Shown in pieces: positions 1-6,179 of a stretch of DNA of 7,785 nucleotides. How positions within the stretch are numbered: position 1 is the stretch's first letter; every line of letters starts with the position of its first letter. This DNA is from Planctomycetaceae bacterium. GTDB lineage: Bacteria; Planctomycetota; Planctomycetia; Pirellulales; Thermoguttaceae. The DNA is taken from NCBI GenBank assembly GCA_031283515.1, contig JAITBS010000093.1, positions 1-7,785 of the forward strand, in the 5' to 3' direction. The translations under genes were made by a program, and so were the position numbers. The notes under the pieces were generated by a model. It made no database searches, had not been told where the DNA came from, and saw only the letters and a list, made by a program, of their open reading frames with translations.

Positions 1-201
1 CTACATCAAAACAATACAACAAGAAAAAAACTCGTAACACAGAAAAAAATACAAATAAATATAAAAAAATGTGTAGATACTTTTGGTCCAATAACAGACA
101 ATAATGGTAACGCATTACCAACAAATGTGTCTAAGGGTTACAAAGGTCCTCCGTTGCCGACGACAAAACGTAACTTAGGCGACATTTACTTTCTTCCGTA
201 A
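1..201 (+). CDS. C-terminal fragment of an unrecognised protein (cut by the window edge)
   Basis: The frame is open from base 1 to a TAA at 199-201 (66 codons) and contains no ATG, so any start lies outside the window. The last 40 or so residues look like real protein: a Cys-Val-Asp-Thr-Phe-Gly-Pro stretch, then Asn, Gly and Pro-rich turns, ending in GDIYFLP. The first 22 codons are Lys, Asn, Gln and Ile-rich and come from very AT-rich DNA. They are less convincing and could be a low-complexity linker or non-coding sequence. I do not recognise a family. A second stop in another frame follows at once and no clear terminator follows. The call rests only on the open frame and the composition of its end. 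Confidence 0.35.
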   Translation, partial: LHQNNTTRKKLVTQKKIQINIKKCVDTFGPITDNNGNALPTNVSKGYKGPPLPTTKRNLGDIYFLP

Positions 202-303
202 TAAAACATCTCTTGTAGCAAGTAAAAAAAATCGTTAAGATACTGTCATATATTTATGTGCTGTGGTTTGCTATTTTAACACAATTCTAAAAAGGAGATT
301 GCA

Positions 304-564
304 GTGAGTTGTAGGAAGATGTTGTGTGATATTGCGCTGATTTTGTTTTTAAGCTTTGTAGTGTTTTGTTTGTGCCAGATTCTTTATGCGTTCCATTCTG
401 CTTGCGTTTGTTACTATTACCATGAGCGGTGTCGTGATTTAACATTAAAGATTGAGTGCGATGATTTGATTATGCGTGAAGAAGAAATGCGAAAGAGCGT
501 GCGCTGTATAGGACGCTACAAAACTACGCTATCAAGTTTGTGGTATGCGTTTTTGTTTGAGTAA
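304..564 (+). CDS. Small cysteine-rich single-pass membrane protein, unknown function
   Basis: Encodes 86 residues from a GTG start. The start is supported by a strong Shine-Dalgarno site, AAAGGAG at 291-297, six bases upstream. Residues 9-30 form one hydrophobic segment after a short basic start (SCRKM), so the protein is probably an inner-membrane protein or is anchored by an uncleaved signal. The rest is a charged tail (ERCRDLTLKIE and REEEMRK) likely to be helical. Nine cysteines (residues 3, 8, 22, 24, 34, 36, 43, 52, 68) make up about a tenth of the protein, including two CxC pairs at 22/24 and 34/36. That could mean metal or disulfide chemistry, which is inference. The gene ends at a strong terminator shared with the converging gene at 636-878. 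A weak promoter is possible (TTGTAG at 213-218, TAAGAT at 236-241). No family recognised. Confidence 0.6.
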   Translation: MSCRKMLCDIALILFLSFVVFCLCQILYAFHSACVCYYYHERCRDLTLKIECDDLIMREEEMRKSVRCIGRYKTTLSSLWYAFLFE

Positions 565-582
565 ACTATGTTCCATGACGCT

Positions 583-618
583 AAAAGCAGTTACTGTAAA
601 AAGTAACTGCTTTTTTTT
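583..618. terminator. Strong intrinsic terminator between converging small genes
   Basis: A perfect 13-bp stem, AAAAGCAGTTACT (583-595) with AGTAACTGCTTTT (602-614), encloses a GTAAAA loop and runs into eight T residues (611-618) on the plus strand. It lies 18 bases after the stop of the gene at 304-564. On the minus strand the stem is followed by only four T residues, so it may also stop transcription from the gene at 636-878, but less efficiently. Confidence 0.88.
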
Positions 619-635
619 ACTGTTTATACAGCTGT

Positions 636-878
636 TTAACTATCACGAATCCAACACGCTAACTCTACGATTAAAAGGCATATTACTATGGCTAAGAATC
701 CAGCGGCCTCTATAATAGTTGCAGCAGCGGCTAGTACGGGTTCTTCTTTATTTTTTGTTTCTTTTAACGTACAACCGTCCATATAGGCGATTGGTACCAT
801 AATTGCTATTATGACAAGTGCCATAATAGTATCGAAGCATAAGTCTTCCCAAAGTATATGCATACCCAATATGTCCAT
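636..878 (-). CDS. Small two-pass membrane protein, unknown function
   Basis: Encodes 80 residues. The ATG (878-876) is preceded on the minus strand by the near-perfect Shine-Dalgarno AAGGAGGTG (891-883), and further up by a TTGACT-17-TACACT promoter, so this strand is chosen over the overlapping plus-strand frame at 811-1041. Residues 15-33 (around TIMALVIIAIMVPIAYM) and 48-76 (Ala-rich, then FLAIVICLLIVELACW) are two hydrophobic segments joined by a charged loop, DGCTLKETKNKEEP, at 34-47. The predicted form is a helical hairpin in the inner membrane. The second segment carries an acidic Glu57 inside the membrane span. Four cysteines are present (14, 36, 67, 75). No family recognised. Small size, two spans and strong expression signals would fit a small regulatory or accessory membrane protein, which is only inference. 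Confidence 0.68.
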   Translation of the reverse strand: MDILGMHILWEDLCFDTIMALVIIAIMVPIAYMDGCTLKETKNKEEPVLAAAATIIEAAGFLAIVICLLIVELACWIRDS

Positions 879-882
879 AAAA

Positions 883-891
883 CACCTCCTT
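883..891 (-). promoter_or_regulatory. Ribosome binding site deciding the start at 878
   Basis: Read on the minus strand this is AAGGAGGTG, nine bases complementary to the 16S 3' end, followed by TTTT and ATG. It fixes both the strand and the start of the small two-pass protein. Confidence 0.85.
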
Positions 892-897
892 CAGGTT

Positions 898-933
898 ACA
901 GGTTTAGTAGTTAGAGCGACATTGCTCACCTGT
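898..933 (-). promoter_or_regulatory. Possible leader hairpin upstream of the two-pass protein gene
   Basis: In the minus-strand leader, between the predicted transcript start and the ribosome binding site, ACAGGT (933-928) can pair with ACCTGT (903-898), and inside it GAGC (927-924) with GCTC (917-914) around a six-base loop. The structure is uneven, with ten unpaired bases on one side. It ends seven bases before the Shine-Dalgarno site, so it could affect translation. It may also be chance. Confidence 0.25.
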
Positions 934-942
934 ATATGCCAT

Positions 943-971
943 AGTGTAGCGTTTAATTTATCGGCAGTCAA
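943..971 (-). promoter_or_regulatory. Sigma-70-type promoter for the two-pass protein gene
   Basis: On the minus strand, TTGACT (971-966) is separated by exactly 17 bases from TACACT (948-943). Both hexamers match the consensus at five or four of six positions. Transcription would start near 936 and give a leader of about 58 bases. Confidence 0.6.
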
Positions 972-1104
972 TACATTTATCCACAGTGCTTTATTACTCT
1001 TAAAATTGGCGATGAGCCGACAAATAGCCTTAAAAAATTAATTTTAGTTAATGTCTTTCATAAAACACATATCCTAGAATTAAAGATTAACGAAGCACTA
1101 GGGG

Positions 1105-1133
1105 GTTAAATTTCCGCTTTTTTACGGTACAAT
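1105..1133 (+). promoter_or_regulatory. Candidate promoter for the EF-G gene
   Basis: TACAAT at 1128-1133 is a good -10 hexamer. The matching -35 at 17 bases, GTTAAA (1105-1110), is weak. The leader would be about 64 bases. An inverted repeat ATGTTC (1132-1137)/GAACAT (1154-1159) overlaps the -10 end and the expected start site. Confidence 0.35.
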
Positions 1134-1203
1134 GTTCGGATTACTTCCAGAATGAACATAAGATTAAATTACGGTTAAAATATTACATTTCTAAAGGATT
1201 TAT

Positions 1204-3297
1204 ATGTCAAGGAATATCAAACACATACGGAATATCGGTATTATTGCCCATATTGACGCCGGTAAGACGACAGTTACAGAGCGGATGCTTTATTATTCAA
1301 ATTTTGTTCACAAGGTCGGGATGGTCGATCAGGGAACAACCGTAACCGATTACGACCCCGAAGAACAGGAACGCGGAATCACTATTCAAGCCGCCACCGT
1401 AACCTTCGATTGGAAGGAGCATACCTTCAACCTCATTGATACACCCGGACATGTCGATTTCACCGCCGAAGTAGAACGCTCGTTGCGTGTTCTTGATGGC
1501 GGTGTTGTTGTTTTCAGCGCACGGGAAGGTGTTGAAGCTCAAAGTGAAACTGTTTGGCGGCAAGCCAATAAATATCACGTTCCCCGAATTGCGTTCATCA
1601 ACAAAATGGACCGAGAAGGAGCGGACTTTTACCGAACACTCGGTCAAATTAAAAACCGGCTCGGAGCCAAACCAATTGTTGTTGCGATTCCGGTGGGAGC
1701 CGGTCCGCCGCATGTTCCAGAAGCTTTTCGGGCAACAATCGACCTGATTACAATGAAAATGTTCACGTTTTCCGGTGATAATGGTTCCGATGTTAATATA
1801 ACAGAAATTCCTAAGGAGTTACAAGAGGAAGCGACGGAATGGCGTAATCAGATGCTCGACGATTTGTCTATGTATAGCGATGACTTGACCGAACTACTGC
1901 TTGCCGAAGAGAAAATCTCCGACCAGATGATTCGTGGAGTGTTGCGGGCTGCGACCATCAATGATATGGTTGTTCCGGTGTTGTGTGGTTCGGCGTTGGA
2001 CGGGATTGGTGTTCAACCGGTAATGGATGCGGTAAACGATTATTTGCCGTCACCGCTTGATATTCCCGATGTTCAAGGTCAAGACCCGACACGTCCTGAT
2101 TGTCCCGAATTGTCACGAAAAGCTGATCCCAATGAACCGTTCTGCGGACTGATTTTTAAGATTCAAGCCGATAAACATGGCGATTTACATTACATTCGGG
2201 TTTATTCCGGTACGTTAAAACAAAACAGCCGCGTCCTGAATCCCCGTGAAGATAAAAAGGAAAATGTCCCGCAACTCTGGCGTATTCAGGCAGATCGGCG
2301 AGAACAGATTACGGAAGTTACTGCCGGAGATATTTGCGGAGTCATCGGTTTGCGGCTTTCCGTAACAGGCGATACACTTTGCGACGTGAAACATCCGATA
2401 TTGTTGGAATCTATTGTTTTTCCTGAAACAGTTGTTTCGATGGCGATTGAACCGAATTCCGCAGAAGAGTACAAAAAACTAAAACAAGTTCTTGATATGA
2501 TGAAACGTCAAGACCCAACATTTCGTGTTCACGAAAACGAAGAAACCAGTCAAATGCTTATCAGTGGTATGGGAGAACTGCATCTTGAGGTGATTAAACA
2601 TCGGTTGTTACGAGAATACAAGGTGAATGTTCGGGTTCACAATCCGCGAGTCAGTTATCGGGAATCGATTCAGCGTGCGGTTGAGGTTTCGGGTATTTGC
2701 AACAGAAATCTTGGCGGTCAGAAACATTGGGCGGAATTAAAACTTCGTCTGGAACCGTTAAGTGATTCCGGTTATGACCGTCAGGGAGCGGTTGGAATTT
2801 CATCTGAATATTCGGACGAAAACTTTGACCGGTTGTACAAACAAATTGTTCTCGAATCTATTCGCGAAGAAAGTTTGGGCGGCGGACAACTCGGTTTTCC
2901 ATTAATGAATGTACGGATTACGCTGTTGGACGCTCAAATAAGTGAATCGGAATCGACGGAAACAGCTTTCCGTATTGCTGTTTCCGATGCTTTTCACAAA
3001 GGATTGCGTGATGCGGGAATTGTGTTACTGGAACCGATTATGAAGTTGGAAATTTTAACACCGGATGATTATGTCGGCGACATTGTGAGTGATTTACAAC
3101 AACGGCGCGGTATTGTTACACAAACAGAAGTTCGCGGACATCTCACTGTTATTGAAGCGGAAGTTCCATTAGCCAATTTATTTGGTTACACTTCAGCGAT
3201 TCGCGGTTTGAGTCAGGGTCGAGCAAGCAACTCAATGGAACCTCTAACTTACGGTCCCGCTCCGCCGGATATTATTAAAAGTTTTATGCTGGAATAA
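1204..3297 (+). CDS. fusA: Elongation factor G, spdEFG2-like (probable ribosome recycling GTPase)
   Basis: A complete 697-residue translational GTPase of normal EF-G length, acting on the ribosome in the cytoplasm. ATG 1204 follows AAAGGA at 1193-1198. Visible motifs are the P-loop AHIDAGKT (15-22), switch I RGITI (57-61), DTPGH (79-83) with the catalytic His83, NKMD (133-136) and GSAL (262-265). Domain II spans about 310-392, domain III about 408-485 with GMGELHLE (455-462), domain IV about 486-605 and domain V about 608-690. The tip loop of domain IV, which in translocating EF-G has a YHxVDS-type sequence with a key His, reads DAQISESESTETAF (576-589). That change, together with a VTFDW segment at 66-70 and VPVLCGSAL in the G domain, resembles mitochondrial EFG2 and bacterial spdEFG2. 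Borrelia EF-G2 is known to serve only in ribosome recycling. The subfamily is inferred from remembered sequences. No rpsL, rpsG or tuf genes are adjacent, which fits a second EF-G gene. Confidence 0.96.
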   Translation: MSRNIKHIRNIGIIAHIDAGKTTVTERMLYYSNFVHKVGMVDQGTTVTDYDPEEQERGITIQAATVTFDWKEHTFNLIDTPGHVDFTAEVERSLRVLDGGVVVFSAREGVEAQSETVWRQANKYHVPRIAFINKMDREGADFYRTLGQIKNRLGAKPIVVAIPVGAGPPHVPEAFRATIDLITMKMFTFSGDNGSDVNITEIPKELQEEATEWRNQMLDDLSMYSDDLTELLLAEEKISDQMIRGVLRAATINDMVVPVLCGSALDGIGVQPVMDAVNDYLPSPLDIPDVQGQDPTRPDCPELSRKADPNEPFCGLIFKIQADKHGDLHYIRVYSGTLKQNSRVLNPREDKKENVPQLWRIQADRREQITEVTAGDICGVIGLRLSVTGDTLCDVKHPILLESIVFPETVVSMAIEPNSAEEYKKLKQVLDMMKRQDPTFRVHENEETSQMLISGMGELHLEVIKHRLLREYKVNVRVHNPRVSYRESIQRAVEVSGICNRNLGGQKHWAELKLRLEPLSDSGYDRQGAVGISSEYSDENFDRLYKQIVLESIREESLGGGQLGFPLMNVRITLLDAQISESESTETAFRIAVSDAFHKGLRDAGIVLLEPIMKLEILTPDDYVGDIVSDLQQRRGIVTQTEVRGHLTVIEAEVPLANLFGYTSAIRGLSQGRASNSMEPLTYGPAPPDIIKSFMLE

Positions 3298-3305
3298 AAC
3301 CAATT

Positions 3306-3326
3306 AGTGTAATTATATACACTTTT
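3306..3326 (+). terminator. Weak candidate terminator after the EF-G gene
   Basis: AGTGTA (3306-3311) pairs with TACACT (3318-3323) around a six-base AT loop, followed by a short T-run (3323-3326). It lies nine bases after the stop. The six-bp AT-rich stem is weak, so termination may instead involve the repeat hairpin at 3422-3507 or Rho. Confidence 0.3.
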
Positions 3327-3395
3327 ACATTTCATTATTTGTAATCTATCAGTGGAATTTTTATAGCTAACAACAATAAGTAGTCCTGAATTAGT

Positions 3396-3451
3396 TAATA
3401 GTGGATAGTTAATAGTTAATAGTGGAGAGTTAATAGTGAATAGTGGAGAGC
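3396..3451 (+). repeat. Degenerate heptanucleotide tandem array (TAATAGT/GGAGAGT)
   Basis: Eight uninterrupted 7-bp units run from 3396 to 3451: TAATAGT, GGATAGT, TAATAGT, TAATAGT, GGAGAGT, TAATAGT, GAATAGT, GGAGAGC. They follow the pattern (T/G)(A/G)A(T/G)AGT. A decayed unit precedes them. The array lies in the gap between the EF-G and batA-like genes. It resembles the heptamer short tandemly repeated repetitive sequences described in cyanobacteria, though I infer no relationship by descent. Confidence 0.85.
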
Positions 3452-3507
3452 GAATCGGCAATCTTTCCGCTTGCGTCACTCTCCACTCTCCACTATCAAC
3501 TCTCCAC
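3422..3507. repeat. Long imperfect inverted repeat built from the heptamer family
   Basis: The 29 bases at 3422-3450 match the reverse complement of 3479-3507 at 26 positions. The right arm is four more heptamers of the same family read on the other strand (GGAGAGT, GGAGAGT, TGATAGT, GGAGAGT). The 28-base centre, 3451-3478, is not heptamer-like and contains CGGCAATC and TTTCCGCTTGCG. Two of the three mismatches would be G-U pairs in a minus-strand transcript but A-C in a plus-strand one, so the fold is better on the minus strand. It could be a cruciform, an RNA hairpin or a dispersed non-autonomous repeat. Confidence 0.8.
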
Positions 3508-3524
3508 ACACCGCTCTGTCAATA

Positions 3525-3553
3525 TTGAAAAAAAATATTATGTTTGATATACT
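3525..3553 (+). promoter_or_regulatory. Sigma-70-type promoter for the batA-like gene
   Basis: TTGAAA (3525-3530) and TATACT (3548-3553) are separated by exactly 17 bases, close to the consensus at both boxes, with an AT-rich spacer. Transcription would begin near 3560, about 65 bases before the ATG at 3625. It starts just after the inverted repeat and implies that the batA-like gene is transcribed independently of the EF-G gene. Confidence 0.6.
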
Positions 3554-3624
3554 TCTCGTAATATTTCAGATTGGGTTTGTATTTATTCGGTTTGTATTAC
3601 AAAGCAACAATTTCATTACGTGAT

Positions 3625-5883
3625 ATGACATTCACAACTTTTTCTTTTGTTCTTGGAGGTCTTGCCGCAACTGTCATTCCAGTGTTGTTACATCTTTTGA
3701 TGCGCGGTAAACTAAAACGAATTGAATTTCCGGCTCTTTTGTTTGTTCGTAAACATTTAGAAACCTATCGTCGGCATTATCGGCTTAAACATATTATTTT
3801 ACTTGTCTTTCGGATTCTTATTCTTGCCCTATTCGGTCTGGCTCTGTCACGCCCAATACTGAAACTTGCCGATTGGTTTCCCAATATAACTGTTTCAAAA
3901 AACAACGACGGTCAACAGAGTTTTGTCAGTTCTTTAGCCGTATCGCTTAGTAGTCAGGATGCACCGATTGCAGCGGTCATTGTAATTGATTCTTCGCTTC
4001 GCATGGAATATGTTTCGGAAAATCAATCACGGTTCGAAGCAGCAAAAGATTTTTCACGTTGGATTCTCAAACAACTTCCTCAAAGCAGTCATATTGCAAT
4101 TCTTTCTTCGGATCGGGAAAGAGCCGTTTTTCAGGTTGATCGGCTTGCCGCCGAAGAAAAAATCAACCGGCTTCCCATCACTCCGTTGGAACGTCCGATG
4201 ACCGAAGCAGTTCAGGATGCCCTCATTTTACTCAGTGAAAGCGCATTTGAACAGCGGGAACTCTATCTCCTCTCCGACCTTTCACAACCAAGTTGGTCAA
4301 CATCTCCCGATCATTCCTTACAAAATCTCATTGAAAATATGAAACAAAAAAACAGCATTCTAAACGGAACAAATAAAGAATTAGGATTTTTTGTTATTGA
4401 TGTCTCCGCAGAACAACCAGTCAATTCTTCAATCGATCAATTTACATTGGTTCCAGAAGTGATTACAGCACAAACTCCGATTCGGATTGATTTGGAATTG
4501 TCCCATCTCGGACCGGCACAGAAAAAAACAGTTGAACTCCTGTTAGTTGATCAAGAAAAAACAAATAATGAAACAGTTCGAGCTTCAAAATCGGTTGATT
4601 TTTCAGAGGGTGAATCGCGGCGTTCTCTTTCATTTTTGCTTTCCGGTTTTGATTCGGGAACGTATCAGGGACAATGCCGTTTTACAGTTCCCGATGCTTT
4701 ACCAATTGACGATCAAGCATGGTTCACAATTCAAGTACAATTACCTTGGAAAATTCTTTTGGCAGCACAACCGCCTGTTCGTGATTCGTCGTTGTATCTA
4801 CGTCAGGCGTTGGAAACGGTGCCGTTTGTCGTTGAAACAATTCCGCTTTCAGATATTTCCAGCCTGACCGCAACCGAACTCCATCAATACAGTAGCGTTA
4901 TTTTGCTCGACCCGTCACCGTTGGAACCTGTTGTTTGGAAAAAATTAGCCGATTATGCTTCCTCAGGATATGGAGTTGGTGTTTTTCTTGGCCGTAACGC
5001 CGATTCGTTGGCATCGTTCAACGCCCCTTCCGCAACAGAAATAATCGGTGCCAAACTTGTTCGTCAAGCACGTGATCCAAACGGTGATACATGGATTGTT
5101 CCAAACAACGGCGTTTCGCCGATTTTTTCAGTGTTTAAGCCGTTCGGTTCTTTGGAAGCGTTCCCATGGAATGCTCAACCGGTGTTTCGATATTGGGAGT
5201 TAAATGACTTTTCGTCACGAGCGGAAGTTGCGGCATCTTTTTCTGACGGACGAGCCGCAATTCTGACACAAACAATCGGACGCGGTCATACCGTAACTGT
5301 TACAACACCAGTTTCGGAAATCACCGATCAACCCTGGAACCAGTTAACACGCGGTGAGGCAGCATGGATGTTTGTTCTGTTGTCGGAAGGAATTACAAAA
5401 TATCTGGCAGGTGTTAGCGAACAAAAATATAATTTTGTAATGGGTGAACCTGTTGTATTGCGACCCAATCTGGAGATGTTACCGCCAACCTGTTTACTGA
5501 GAATACCGTCAGGTAAGTCAATTCGGTTAACACCAGATCAGGTTCGGCAGGAAATTACTGTTTCATCAACAACAGAATCAGGGAATTACCGGATTCGTTC
5601 CGGCGGTTCCCAAGAATCGCTTGATACAGGATTCAGTGTCAATTACACAGCCGGTTCAACACATCTTCAAAAAATCACTAAAGAAAAATTAAATCAAATT
5701 TTCGGTGAAGGAAATTATCGTTTCGTAAAAACACCGCAAGAAGTTGAACTTGGTATCGCCCGTCGCCGAATTGGACAAGAATTGTATGCGATTATTATGT
5801 TGATACTTGCATTTTTATTTGCGGGAGAGTATGTTTTTTCAAATCGCTTTTTCCAACAAAGGCAAGAACAAAAACATAAATAA
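3625..5883 (+). CDS. BatA-type membrane protein with von Willebrand A-like and GATase-like domains
   Basis: Encodes 752 residues from ATG 3625. The frame is open further up to a TTG at 3571, but that lies about 11 bases after the predicted transcript start, and BatA proteins normally begin, as here, with a short MTF-type start before the first membrane span. No Shine-Dalgarno site is visible at either. The N-terminal BatA module has two spans (about 5-25 and 56-75) around a basic loop with RIEFPALLF (32-40). A von Willebrand A-like domain follows, IVIDSSLRM at 119-127. Its metal site is degenerate (D122, S124, but R126 where Ser is usual), while SDLS at 217-220 keeps Asp218. Residues about 375-460 resemble the class I amidotransferase-like fold seen in related proteins. 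A final span lies at about 720-742, with a basic cytoplasmic tail. The likely role is a scaffold in a MoxR/Bat-type envelope system with the DUF58 protein encoded downstream; this is inferred from family and context. Confidence 0.85.
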   Translation: MTFTTFSFVLGGLAATVIPVLLHLLMRGKLKRIEFPALLFVRKHLETYRRHYRLKHIILLVFRILILALFGLALSRPILKLADWFPNITVSKNNDGQQSFVSSLAVSLSSQDAPIAAVIVIDSSLRMEYVSENQSRFEAAKDFSRWILKQLPQSSHIAILSSDRERAVFQVDRLAAEEKINRLPITPLERPMTEAVQDALILLSESAFEQRELYLLSDLSQPSWSTSPDHSLQNLIENMKQKNSILNGTNKELGFFVIDVSAEQPVNSSIDQFTLVPEVITAQTPIRIDLELSHLGPAQKKTVELLLVDQEKTNNETVRASKSVDFSEGESRRSLSFLLSGFDSGTYQGQCRFTVPDALPIDDQAWFTIQVQLPWKILLAAQPPVRDSSLYLRQALETVPFVVETIPLSDISSLTATELHQYSSVILLDPSPLEPVVWKKLADYASSGYGVGVFLGRNADSLASFNAPSATEIIGAKLVRQARDPNGDTWIVPNNGVSPIFSVFKPFGSLEAFPWNAQPVFRYWELNDFSSRAEVAASFSDGRAAILTQTIGRGHTVTVTTPVSEITDQPWNQLTRGEAAWMFVLLSEGITKYLAGVSEQKYNFVMGEPVVLRPNLEMLPPTCLLRIPSGKSIRLTPDQVRQEITVSSTTESGNYRIRSGGSQESLDTGFSVNYTAGSTHLQKITKEKLNQIFGEGNYRFVKTPQEVELGIARRRIGQELYAIIMLILAFLFAGEYVFSNRFFQQRQEQKHK

Positions 5884-5902
5884 ATACTTCCTGTAACATT
5901 TT

Positions 5903-5979
5903 CAGTCCGCAGATTATTTTAAAACAGTCCGCAGATTACGCAGATTTTTAATCCGCAGATTTCGCAGATTTACACAGAT
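5903..5979 (-). repeat. Short-repeat cluster 1: AATCTGCG family, minus orientation
   Basis: Read on the plus strand, this holds five copies of CGCAGATT and one ACAGATT variant, in irregular 9- to 22-base steps. A 14-base unit, CAGTCCGCAGATTA, occurs twice (5903-5916 and 5925-5938), 22 bases apart. On the minus strand the unit reads AATCTGCG, a one-base variant of the family at 6089-6149. Confidence 0.8.
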
Positions 5980-6088
5980 TTTCAGAGAAGATTATTTTTT
6001 GAGAATACGAAACAAACGAAATAATGAAACAAAAGAAAAGAGAATAGACTGAAGTGACAAGGATTATTTTCAATAAACTTTTTAAAAC

Positions 6089-6149
6089 AATCAGCGCAAA
6101 TCAGCGACAATCAGCGGACTATTTAAAACAATCAGCGTAATCAGCGGAC
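6089..6149 (+). repeat. Short-repeat cluster 2: AATCAGCG family, plus orientation
   Basis: AATCAGCG occurs five times: at 6089, 6099 and 6109 with a 10-base period, then at 6130 and 6139 with a 9-base period. Both groups are introduced by TTTAAAACAATCAGCG and both end in GCGGAC, so the cluster is itself an imperfect duplication. It is the inverted counterpart of the cluster at 5903-5979 and ends 30 bases before the DUF58 start. Any transcript running from the batA-like gene into the DUF58 gene would contain both clusters as a potential long hairpin. Confidence 0.8.
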
Positions 6150-6179
6150 AATTTTTTATTAAATTAACGTTCAAGAACA

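Larger units (their letters stand above)
879..1203. other. Divergent intergenic region between small membrane gene and EF-G gene
   Basis: This 325-bp stretch separates two divergently transcribed genes. It holds the leader and promoter of the minus-strand gene (about 883-971) and, further right, the candidate promoter and leader of the EF-G gene (about 1105-1198). A plus-strand frame at 811-1041 crosses its left part but has no ribosome binding site and lies opposite the better supported gene. Bases 975-1100 show nothing I can name. Confidence 0.6.

Noticed and set aside
811..1041. Plus-strand open frame of 76 codons
   Set aside because: It lies opposite the start, ribosome binding site and promoter of the minus-strand gene at 636-878 and has no Shine-Dalgarno site of its own.
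1297..1713. Minus-strand open frame of 138 codons
   Set aside because: It lies fully inside the EF-G gene, opposite its conserved GTPase domain, so it is a shadow of real coding sequence.
1487..1747. Plus-strand open frame in a second frame of the EF-G gene
   Set aside because: It overlaps conserved EF-G sequence and shows no start signal or recognisable protein features.
3249..3509. Minus-strand open frame of 86 codons ending in the EF-G gene
   Set aside because: Its protein is mostly translated heptamer repeats (SPLLTIN-like units), the usual spurious product of such arrays.
3571..3624. Longer version of the batA-like protein from TTG 3571
   Set aside because: The TTG is about 11 bases after the predicted transcript start and has no ribosome binding site. 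The family N-terminus begins at ATG 3625.
4547..4867. Plus-strand open frame of 106 codons inside the batA-like gene
   Set aside because: It is an out-of-frame reading of a long, continuous coding region, as is the one at 3986-4201.
5903..6149. A CRISPR array made of the AATC(A/T)GCG units
   Set aside because: The units are only 8 bp and spaced 1-14 bases apart, too short for repeats with spacers.
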